Source of the DNA: Haematococcus lacustris
Lineage: Eukaryota; Chlorophyta; Chlorophyceae; Chlamydomonadales; Haematococcaceae
DNA: 64,000 nt
NCBI GenBank assembly: GCA_030144725.1
Contig: JASKMD010000029.1
Span: 8,874,358-8,938,357, forward strand
Direction: 5' to 3'
The notes under the pieces are model-generated. The model was not told the origin of the DNA, did not search any database, and saw only the letters and a program-made list of their open reading frames with translations. A program made the position numbers and the translations under genes. How positions within the stretch are numbered: position 1 is the stretch's first letter; each line of letters opens with the position of its first letter. Of this stretch, positions 48,188 to 58,022 are shown one piece after another.

Positions 48188-51072
48188 GGTCGCCAACAAG
48201 CCCATCGTCACTAAGCCCACCGCAAAGAAGGTATAGCAATTCGTGTATCAATACCGCTTGCCGCAATGCCTTACCGTGCCAGGCACCTTCATGCTTTCAA
48301 TAACTCCATGAACTATCGTTGCTGCAGATTGAGGCTGCAGCCCCTCGCACAGCTGACTCTGGGCACGAGTCCGATGACTTGCCTTTGGCCCAGCGACCAA
48401 AGAGGCGGCCCCTTGAGCCTTTTGCCTCTTCTGGTGATGAAGGGGAGGGGGAGGGTGAGGAGGAGGAGCTGGAGGAGGAGGATGGGGGGGAGGAGGGTGA
48501 GGGGGCGGAGGAGGAGGATGAGGGGGAGGAGGAGGGGGAGGAAGAGAAGCAGAAGCAGGAGCCCGCCAAGAAACGGTCGCGCAAAGGGAGGAAGCAGGTC
48601 CCCGATGAGTTCAGCAAGATCGTCCATGCGCGGGTGAGCATGGTGTTGCGTGCCTATGCTGCCTGGTTTGCTGTGGTCACGTTGCCTGTGCCTCAATGTC
48701 CTTTGCTAACCATGACCCATCGTTGCCATGTGATTTCAGTTCAGGGATCATGCACCCAACGCCGACAAGCCCTTCAGCGTGTTGGGCAAATATGAGGTTA
48801 GTGTAGTGTTCACACAACAATTCACCATAGCCTCAATTCATTACTGCCCATGTCACCTTGGTTATCTATACCCAATGCATCCTTGCAGCAACATGTCGTC
48901 AGTCTCTGGGGCAAGTTCGCCCCCAAATACATCCGGATGTGGTGCCCGCGTTCTGTGGGCCAGGTGATTGTGCAATGAATGGTGTAGCCATGTAATCAAC
49001 CCAATTTGCTCTCTGATGTGAATGTTAGTGAATGTTCTTGATGTGTGTTGTGCAGTACACCATCCCCGGCTGTGCACCCGGGGAATACCCCAAACTGGGC
49101 AGCAACTCGGTGGAGGCCAGGTGGAATGTCCCCATGCGGGCAATCATCGGCCTCATTTGGAAGGAGTTCACCAAGGCCAACCCACCCTACCTGGATTTGC
49201 TGAGCTACTGGATGTTGCTGGCGGCATTCAAAAAGTGGTTAGCATGCATCCACCCATCATGCACCCATAGCATGCAACCCATAGCATGCATCCACCCATA
49301 GCATGCACCCATAGCATGCATCCACCCATCATGCACCCATAGCCCGCAACCCACTGTGTCATTAGTACAGGTCGTCATCATCGGCCCGCAACCCTTGTAC
49401 GTGTAGGTCATACGATTGGGTTAGACGTCCGAGCACTCCTAAGCAGCTGGCCCGGGTGCCGCCGACAACATCCAAAGCAGCAGAGACCCAGAAGACAGAT
49501 GAGGCGTGGGAGTCGAAGTTTGGACGCCGGTTGTTGGAAGGCAAGGCAGCAGCGGTGGCGGTTGGCATCCCGTTCAGCAATGACGATGTTGTACCCACTG
49601 ACATGGAGCAATTCCTGCCTATAGCTGCTCAACTGAAAGCAGCCTCAGGTGAGTGGAGCCAGGACCCTGTGGTGTGGGGCCAGGACCCTGTGGTGTTGGG
49701 CCATGACCCTGTGGTTCCACTATCACACCAAGGTCACCAGGACCCTGTGGTGAGGTGCCAGGACCCTGTAGGTGTGCAACAGGACCCTGTGGTGAGGTGC
49801 CAGGACCCTGTAAGCCAGGACCCTGTGGTGAGGTGCCAGGACCCTGTAGGTGTCAGCAGGACCCTGTGGTGAGGTGCCAGGACCCTGTAGGCCAGGACCC
49901 TGTGGTGTGGTGCCAGGACCCTGTAGGTGTCAGCAGGTCCCTGTGGTGAGGTGCCAGGACCCTGTAGGCCAGGACCCTGTGGTGTGGTACCAGGACCCTG
50001 TGGAGCTAACCCATGACATTGCGTGCACCCCTGATCGCAGAGAACTGGAAGAAACCAGACCAGACGCCAGAAGGCAAGCACCCGGAAGCTGCCAAGGCCT
50101 GGAAAGCAATGTCCCAGACATTCTATGACCAGTTTGACGAGGTGGCCCGTGACCTAGCAAGGTCTATCCCCGGCGGCAGCGATGCAGACCCGGTATGTAC
50201 CTCATTGCAATGCTGGTTGAGGTATGCAGTTTTACATGTTGGCCGAGTATGTGTGCTTTGCTTGATGCTGTGCAGGTGGCGACGGAGGCGAAGGCCAAGA
50301 CGCTGCTGTTGGAGGCATGCACCCAGGACCAATCCTGGTGGAAGGCAAGTAGCTAATATCTAACGTGATTACCCTACCATTCCCTACCATACCACATACC
50401 ATGTCTTACCTTCCAAGATTCATATTGCCACCTTGTTGTGTGCAGTTGACAACCCAGACCCGGCTTGTGGAGTACAAGGCGAAGCTGTTGCTGGAGCTGC
50501 AGGATGCCAGCAGTGCAGGGCAGCAGGCAGGCCCAGCTTCACCCCCTCGCCGAGGGGGCAAGGCAGCTGCCAAGGCAGCTCACACCACACCAGCTGCAGC
50601 CAAGCGTAAGGCTCTGGGAGGCGGGGGTGCCAAGAAGAGGCCTGCAGGCCGAGAAGCAGGGGCAGAGGTAGAGGAGCTCGCCGCTGCGCTAATGACAGGC
50701 TTGGCAGCAGGGGCAGCAGTGGCGGCAGGGGCAGCAGCAGGGGCAGCAGGGGCGGCAGGGGCAGCAGCAGGGGCAGCAGGGACAGGGGCAGGGGCAAAGG
50801 CAGGGGCAAAGGCAAGGGGTAGACGCAGTGGTGGCGCAGTGGTGGCAGCAGGGGCAGTGGGGGCAGCAGCAGCTGTGGCAGGGGCAGCAGGGGCAGCAGG
50901 GGCTGTGGCAGGGGCAGGGCCAGTGGCAGGGGCAGGGCCAGTGGCACCCGGCACAGCAGGGGCAGAGGCAGGGGCAGGGGCAGGGGCAGTAGCAGAGGCA
51001 GTGACAGCAGCAGCAGCAGATGCAGATGCAGCAGTGGCAGCAGCAGCAGCACGTAGTGACTTGTTTGATTGA
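48174..51072 (+). CDS. Gene 1, right-arm copy (apparently intact): unknown acidic/basic, probably nuclear protein
   Basis: Nine exons join in a single frame to 589 codons including the stop: 48,174-48,230, 48,328-48,633, 48,740-48,796, 48,889-48,963, 49,056-49,237, 49,407-49,648, 50,041-50,192, 50,276-50,344 and 50,446-51,072. All introns are GT-AG except after 50,344, which uses GC (GCAAGT). Exon 2 encodes a long Glu/Asp tract followed by KKRSRKGRKQ, a likely nuclear signal. Exons 4-5 (LWGKFAPKYIRMW and the following WNVPMRAIIGLIWKEF) look like folded core. The last exon ends in an Ala/Gly run from GGGGCAGCAG repeats. TGTAA, the volvocine poly(A) signal, occurs at ~51,193. No family recognised. 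Gene 2 follows 310 bp downstream on the same strand. Confidence 0.68.
49653..50005. repeat. ACAGGGTCCTG-family minisatellite in an intron of gene 1 (right arm)
   Basis: Mirror of 45,884-46,233, read here as CAGGACCCTGTGGTG units. It occupies most of the 392-bp intron between 49,648 and 50,041. Confidence 0.93.
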
Positions 51073-51382
51073 TGAGATGCTAGAGGTTCATAGTCGATCC
51101 AAACCTTGCACAGGGTTTTGTTGACCTAGTGCAGGGTTTCGCCAACCTAGTGCAGGGTTTCGCTGACCGTGTGCAGGGTTTCAGTGACCCCGTGTAAAGT
51201 GCACTAGAAGGTGTCTACATATACCCGAACGAGGCATAACACGCAACACAACTGAACACTGGGATAAGGCAAGCTGTGCATATCACCATGCCCGTGACTT
51301 GCAGCATTATTGATCCCATGCCATCAGACTAGAGTTTCGAAAGTAAACTGAGGCCACGCGCACACTAGCAAGGCTACGCACA

Positions 51383-54300
51383 ATGGCAGCAGCAGCAGAC
51401 AATAAGGCATTGGAAGAAGTCGCCGTTGACATGATTAACTTCCTGGCGCGATGCGGCCCCCGCAACCAGGTAAACGCAAAATCTAGCCTAACACGCCACA
51501 TCGGTAGCACTACACTCATCCACGATGGCTACTTGCATGTAGGATGGGACAGGCCTGGCCAGCATGAATGCCCCCTGGCGTGATGTGTGTTGTGGATTTT
51601 GCGTGGCCAAAACTGTTGTGCCTTGTGATATGGCCACACAGATTAACACAGAGGCCATAGTGGGCAGGTGAGTGCCAATGCACCCCAATGCTCATGAGGA
51701 CGTGCCCAAGTGTGTGTCTTGTTTGCAATACAGGACCTGGAAATTGGTTGCAGCGAAGTACCCCCAACCAGGTTCCCCAAAACTGCTCAAGTGGGACAAG
51801 TACTTCGCCTACTTCAACAACCATTTCAAGGGCATACAAGAAACCAGTCCACCTGAGGGGTTAAAGCCTTTCGATAGCTTGTGGGACATATACAAGCAAG
51901 GTGATGAGTGGGCATGGCTAACTAGTTGTCAGCAGGCCTTCAAGGTAGCCATGCATTCATGACACTATTAACTATCATGTGCAGATGCGAAGATGAAGAG
52001 TCAAGGTGACACTGATTATGTGTACCTCTGCGAAGTGTAGGGTAGAGCGGGGTGTGTTACATTGGCAGAGTTTGTGTTAGGAACAGAGCCCCCTACCCTT
52101 CCCTCTCCTGCCCCCACCCCTGCCCCCCAGCCAGCCCCAGCAGCAGGTGTGCAGCACCCCCCTGCCCCCACCCCTGCCCCACAGCCAGCCCCAGCAGCAA
52201 GTGTGCAGCAGCCCCCTGCCCCGGCCCCTGTCCCCCAGCCGGCCACAGCAGCAGGTGTGCAGCACCCCCTTGCCCCCACCCCTGCCCCACAGCCAGCCCC
52301 AGCAGCAGGTGTGCAGCAACACCCAGCCCCAACCCCTATCCAACAGCCAGCCTCAGCAGCGGTTGTGCGGCAACCCCCCGCCACACCAACAGCGGGTGTA
52401 GCTGGATTGAAGGCCCCCACCACAGGCCTAGGTACTGCACTGCCAGCAGGTGGGCAGCGGAGCCCTGCCCCCTCCCCTGTCCAGCGGCGTGCACCAGCAG
52501 CAGGTGTGCAACTCAGCCCTGCCCCTGCCATGCGCCTGTTGCCCACACCAGCAGCAGGAGGGCAGCATCAGCACAATCCGCCAGTGCAGAACCATGGCAA
52601 GGCACGCAGAGTGCAGTGGGCACAGGTGGGCACCAGCACCCAGGCGGCAGGCACAGCAACAGGTGGGCAGCAGTACCAGCACCAGCAGCAGGACCTGGGA
52701 CAGGTGACTGAAGGGGAGCAGCAGCAGCATGGAGGGGACGGTGCTGGTCCCTCATCATCCAAGAGGCCAAGGCCTGCCGAGGATCAGGTAGAATTACAAC
52801 ATTACAGCATGAGGAGCAAGACAACATCATGGTGCATTGTGACAGTGGCTCAGATTCCCATTGCTTCATTTGCCATTGCAGGCCCTCATACAGTACCTGA
52901 TTCAGAAGGTGGACACCGTGCAGAACTCAGTGAACAGATTGGAGGTGGGACACAAGCTGCCAAAGAGGCATAACAACATTACCAACTTGTAAACGATCAC
53001 ACTGAATGTAGGATGAGCTGATGGGAAGAAGACGGCTGCACGTGTTGGCAAACACAACCTTGACTGGGAGTGGCCAGTCAGGAGAGCAGGTGAGCAGCTA
53101 CTGATAGCCTACAACAGGTTTAAACAGTGTGCACTGTTACGCTGACCTAGCACAGGGTTTCAATAACCTAGTGCAGGGCTTCACTAACCTAGTGCAGGGT
53201 TTCACTGACTCCAGCTGTGGCTCAGTAGGATATGTGTGGATTGTGTTTGCAGGAAAGCACCGGAGGCACCCTGCTGCATGGAGGAGCAGTGCGGTTTCCC
53301 AAGAATACACAGGTACGAAAGGCATAACTAGCTGATATGAATCGATAGTGACGGGATGCTTGTGAGCATGTCGTGCATTGCTACCTTACACGCAGGGAAT
53401 GGTGTATCAGCTGCCCACCTTGCTGCCATACACAGGGGATGTCTACCAGCCTCATGAGCTAGAGCAGTGTCGCCTAGCAGCTCTTGCTCATGGCCTGACC
53501 ATCTTTCAGCTGCCACAGCTAGCCATAGATATGGCAGCGGTGGTTGCGGCCAGCATCTTGATCACCAGGGTCTATAACCACATGGTCTTCAGCTCGGTCA
53601 ATGCCAACAGCAAGACACAGTATGGCACTGGCCAGAGGGTGCAGGTGGTGTTGGCCAAGTCGGACAAGAACAGCAGTGGCGACCTAGACACAACCCTAAA
53701 GCTGTTGTCAGACAAATATAACGCGGCTGTGTACAGCGCTGACAGCAGAGAAGAAGAAGGAGGTGAGAGACAGATAGATTAAAGTGTGCAGCAGATGACA
53801 CAAGCCACAGCAGTAGTACATAGCCATTGCGGCAGAGGCATTTCCTAACTTACCTTGAGTCAGGGTTGTGTGAAGCACAATAGACAGCACTCTGGGTGTG
53901 TTTGCAGGTGGATGAGGCCAAGATAGTGTTGACGCAGTACCTCACTCTCCTGCAGCCGGTGCTGAAGCAGCTGCTGGGCCGCCCCCTAAACGCCCTAGCT
54001 ACCATCATCACTGACCCCACCTGGCAGCGTTGCCTGAACAGGAAGGGGGAGCTGGTGGCTGCACTGGCCAAGCAGTTGGCTCAGGCACAGGCTCCCCACA
54101 CCGACTTCCTCCCTGTTGGCCCAGGGATGGATGACGGCCTGGTGTTCCTGCTGGCTCTCCAGGACTTCCCCCTGGTTGCCTACATGGGCAGCCACAAACT
54201 TTCCAGTTGGCTGCAGCCCATTGCTGGCGGACGGCTGATGGTAAAAAGCAAGTGGTGGAAGTGGAGGACATGGATGCCCTGGCCCTGACCTTGCCGCATC

Positions 54301-54605
54301 AACTGGGCACAGAGGTCCTGGTGAAGGCTGGGCAGCTGGTGTTGTTCCGAGGCAACACAGTGCATGCTGGCAACGTGGGGGTGGCTGGCTCGTGCTGCGC
54401 CAGGTTGTATGGCTTTGGCCGGCCTGACACAGTGGCTGACAACACCACCATGAACACCTTTGAGCTGGGGGACTTGTACCATGGGTTGTTTCAGCCCATC
54501 CAGGATGAGGGCATTGGGCCCAAGATGGCAGACTGGAACAGGCGCGGCATGGCAGGCCAGTGGGTCAGAATCTCAGAGCCATACAGGCCTGATCAGCGTA
54601 TTTGA
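51383..54605 (+). pseudogene. Gene 2, right-arm copy: nonsense codon and frameshift
   Basis: Same exon layout as the left copy: 51,383-51,469, 51,642-51,667, 51,734-51,944, 51,985/51,993-52,787, 52,882-52,944, 53,012-53,089, 53,253-53,312, 53,396-53,762 and 53,908-54,605. Two lesions are absent from the left copy: TAG at 52,038-52,040 in place of CAG (CEV*GRAG), and loss of one C near 54,201 (CTTTCCAG versus CTTTCCCAG), which shifts the last exon out of frame before the HAG motif. Either would abolish a full-length product. Confidence 0.68.
53140..53215. repeat. Short TGCAGGGTTTCACTGACCTAG-like repeats near gene 2
   Basis: Three to four units of about 23 bp (CTAGTGCAGGGTTTCA / CTAGCACAGGGTTTCA). 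The same family lies between genes 1 and 2 (51,105-51,190) and at the mirror positions in the left arm (42,670-42,746 and 44,696-44,781). Confidence 0.8.
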
Positions 54606-54629
54606 ACGATTGACAATGCATGGACAGCA

Positions 54630-54923
54630 TGGGCTGGTGTGGTGCCAGGACCCTGTGGTGTGGTGCCAGGACCCTGTGGTGAGGTGCCAGGACCCTGTGG
54701 TGAGGTGCCAGGACCCTGTGGTGTGGTGCCAGGACCCTGTGGTGAGGTGCAAGGACCCTGTGGTGTGGTGCCAGGACCCTGTAAGCCAGGACCCTGTGGT
54801 GTGGTGCCAGGACCCTGTAAGCCACAACCCTGTGGTGTGCTACCAGGACCCTGTGAAGAAAGACACTCATCGAAGGACCCTGTAGACGTGTGTCACAGGA
54901 CCCTGTAGGCGTGCGGCAGGACC
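54630..54923. repeat. ACAGGGTCCTG minisatellite at the outer end of the right arm
   Basis: Mirror of 40,963-41,256, read as CAGGACCCTGTGGTG units. It runs into the gap. Confidence 0.93.
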
Positions 54924-55423
54924 NNNNNNNNNNNNNNNNNNNNNNNNNNNNNNNNNNNNNNNNNNNNNNNNNNNNNNNNNNNNNNNNNNNNNNNNNNNNN
55001 NNNNNNNNNNNNNNNNNNNNNNNNNNNNNNNNNNNNNNNNNNNNNNNNNNNNNNNNNNNNNNNNNNNNNNNNNNNNNNNNNNNNNNNNNNNNNNNNNNNN
55101 NNNNNNNNNNNNNNNNNNNNNNNNNNNNNNNNNNNNNNNNNNNNNNNNNNNNNNNNNNNNNNNNNNNNNNNNNNNNNNNNNNNNNNNNNNNNNNNNNNNN
55201 NNNNNNNNNNNNNNNNNNNNNNNNNNNNNNNNNNNNNNNNNNNNNNNNNNNNNNNNNNNNNNNNNNNNNNNNNNNNNNNNNNNNNNNNNNNNNNNNNNNN
55301 NNNNNNNNNNNNNNNNNNNNNNNNNNNNNNNNNNNNNNNNNNNNNNNNNNNNNNNNNNNNNNNNNNNNNNNNNNNNNNNNNNNNNNNNNNNNNNNNNNNN
55401 NNNNNNNNNNNNNNNNNNNNNNN
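54924..55423. other. Assembly gap, exactly 500 N
   Basis: Second fixed-size run of N. It hides the end of the right palindrome arm and the 5' part of LINE copy C. Confidence 0.98.
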
Positions 55424-56547
55424 CTGTGCAAAAAGCCAGGACATAGCATGGCCATGAAGTGCATTTACGGCGCATGGAACCTACTGGACTCCATGGAAAC
55501 AACACCGACGCCCCTCTCTCACATCCCTACTGCATCTATGCGGACTATGCATCAACTCTTTGTCATCACGCCCAGCACCCGCTCACGGGAGCAGATGCGC
55601 ATGTGCGCTGAAAAGGACATCCATCACATCATCAGCCATGTAGAACAAACAGGACACGGTCACAACGCCACAGCAGTAACGGCCCGTAACCTAGACCCCA
55701 GCTACATGGAAAGGCAATACGAAGAGTGCTGCCTAGTACATGCTTTCAACATGGCCATGGGGAAAAAATGTATTGACTACCACGCAGTCATCAGCCACTG
55801 CAAGCAGCTAGCAGAGCACCTACAACACTTAGCACAAGAAGCACGAGATGAAGGGCACACAATCCAAACCCTCAAAACCGACCATATCTACCATGCGAAA
55901 GGCAAGTTCTCATCTGACACACTGAATCACTACCTTCATCGCAACCACCATGAGATGCACATGTACCTGCATCCAGCCTCAACCTACCTACCCACCCAGA
56001 GTATCACCCCTGAGACGATCACTAACGCTATTGCAAGCACCGGCGCAACACGCACTGAGGCTGTCATCCTACTATCATACCAACACGCTACTGCCATCCA
56101 GCACACACCACATGGTTGGCACCAACTGGACTCATTTAACCGGGTGCCTAAACCACTCTCTACACCTGACGACTGGAGCAGCCTCCAAGGGAACATCCTA
56201 ACTATCTGCACAGGCGACGTAAGACACACAAGATTCATTAGGAGGGAGATCTGGATAGCGGACCCAGTGGAGGCCACCACCCCATCAGCGCTAGCAGCAC
56301 ACTTCCAAGATCACTTGGACCCGATAGACTTGACCACAGACAACACAGAGGCAAGAGAGACCACCGCCCCCCTACACGCGACCACCACTAACGCCGAGAC
56401 CAGCTACACAGCTGATAGCAAGCGCAGGGCGACAGCAGAGGGCATCCCCCAACACGACGAGCCCACCCGGCTGCGACAGCGCCGGGACACACCCACGGTC
56501 ACTCTCCGTCCGCAAACAACGCCAAGTACCAATCGACCCACTACGTC
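55424..56547 (+). mobile_element. LINE copy C, first part (Josephin-like domains)
   Basis: Begins in the gap with LCKKPGHSMAMK, the His region of the first protease-like domain, and continues through the complete second domain (Gln in RQYEE, Cys-Cys in ECCLVHAFN, HATAIQH, GWHQLDS) into the linker before the AP endonuclease. Interrupted at ACGTC (56,543-56,547) by the copia element. If the copia element and one ACGTC are removed, the reading frame continues exactly into 62,520 onward, and no stop is visible in either part, so this copy may have been intact before the insertion. Confidence 0.9.
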
Positions 56548-56830
56548 TGTTGGAAGATCACGGGCAGACGCGGACACCAGTTCAGGGTAGTTACATTGAT
56601 CTGCCACAACTGCTAGCGCGCAACCTTGCGTCAACCTTGCGCAACCTTGCGCCTACCTGTTGGAAGAGCACGGGCAGACGCGGACACCAGTTCAGGGTGC
56701 CTACGACTGCCGGGTGTCTGCCCTAAATACGGCAGTCACACTCGCACTCATCGCGGCCGGGCCGCTGGCAGGCACACCCTACAATCCCGGTGCTTGATCT
56801 CAACTGCACCGGGAGGGTATGCAACTAACA
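56548..56830 (-). repeat. 3' LTR of the copia element
   Basis: 283 bp, TG...CA ends. Contains an internal direct repeat of about 41 bp (TGTTGGAAGA, one variable base, CACGGGCAGACGCGG...) at 56,548 and 56,658, offset 110 bp. Confidence 0.95.
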
Positions 56831-57104
56831 CTCCCACTCAGAGGTCTGGCTAGGTGAGAGCAACAACTTAGCGCTTCCAACAACTGTTTGAGCAAACAAC
56901 TGGCGGTCAACAGGCATGCAAGCCTGAGCCAAGCAACAACTGCGGGCAACTCTCAGTTCATGGCAAAAGCACACCATGCTGAGACTGACAGGCTGTTAAC
57001 AGGCATGCAGGCCTGTGCCTAGAAACCTTCCATGCTCCAGTCCTGATAAACATCACAGGCTGGATACCACAGGCTGTTTCATATCAGATAAGACCTGTGC
57101 CTGT

Positions 57105-58004
57105 TCAGCTAAACACTCCACATCCTTGCTTGCCCATGTTAAACTGGACTGCTGCCAAGGGCTTGGTGAGGATATCTGCCAGCATGCTGGAGGTGTGGCA
57201 GTAGTGAAATGCTACCTCACCCCTGCTGATGCGCTCTCTGACAAAGTGATGGTGTACGTTAATATGCTTTGCTCGTGAGGTGGCCATGGGGTTGTGCAGA
57301 AGCTGAATGGCTGCCTGATTGTCACAGGCCAGGTGCACACAGCTGGCATCTAGCTGCAGATCCCTCATGAGCTTGCGCAGCCACAAAGCCTCCTTGGCTG
57401 CGCTTGAAGCTGCCATATACTCTGCTTCTGCTGTTGACATAGCCACAGTTGGCTGGAGGCGGCTGGACCAGCTGATGGCACCCCCATTCAGAGTGAAGAT
57501 GTACCCAGTGGTGCTTCTGGCTGTGTCCTTGTCCCCTGCATAGTCTGCATCAGAGAATCCCTGCAGCCCTGACACACCACCAAACAGGAGTCCTTGATCT
57601 GCTGTGCCCTTCAAATAACATAGCACACTGCAGGCGGCCGCCCAGTGCTGCTTGGTGGGAGCTGACATATGCCTGGCCAAGGCGCCCACAGCAAAAGCAA
57701 TGTCTGGCCGTGTGCAGCAGGTCAGGTATAGCAGGCTGCCCACAAAGGCACTGTAATGATGCAGAGTCGTGTCCAAGGCATCCCCTTCCCTGACTAGCTT
57801 AACAGCAGGAGCCATGGGCAGAGGCTTGCTGTGAGCTGCTGACTTGCTGTTGGCTGTGACCAGCTCCTGGATGAATTTGTGCTGGTCAAGCTTGATGGTG
57901 CCCTCAGCCCTATCCCTGGTCAGCTGCATTCCTAGGAACCACCGGGCCTCACCCAAGTCCTTCAGCTTGAAGGCTGAGGACAGCTGCTTCTTCACGTAGG
58001 TCAA
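57105..58004 (-). pseudogene. Copia pol, C-terminal part: end of reverse transcriptase and RNase H
   Basis: Continues in frame after the TAG at 58,023: QGDTAGLTYVKKQ, then LGEARWFLGMQ and the RNase H region (DADYAGDKD, STAEAEYMA, CDNQAAIQL, ADILTKPL). A single internal stop separates it from the main frame. The stop falls inside the reverse-transcriptase domain, so I read it as an inactivating mutation; readthrough (TAG followed by CAG) is possible but unsupported. Confidence 0.88.
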
Positions 58005-58022
58005 GCCTGCGGTGTCCCCCTG

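Larger units (their letters stand above)
48188..54923. repeat. Right arm of the palindrome
   Basis: Reverse complement of 40,963-47,698, including introns and intronic minisatellite, with gene 1 then gene 2 on the plus strand. It ends in the 500-N gap, so the true arm may be longer. A few substitutions between arms (for example in the exon at 49,456-49,648 versus its mirror) argue against a pure foldback-read artefact, but do not exclude it. Confidence 0.95.

Noticed and set aside
47249..48641. Ser-rich and Leu/Pro-rich frames opposite the Glu-rich exon
   Set aside because: Antisense readings of the acidic GAG/GAA tract of gene 1.
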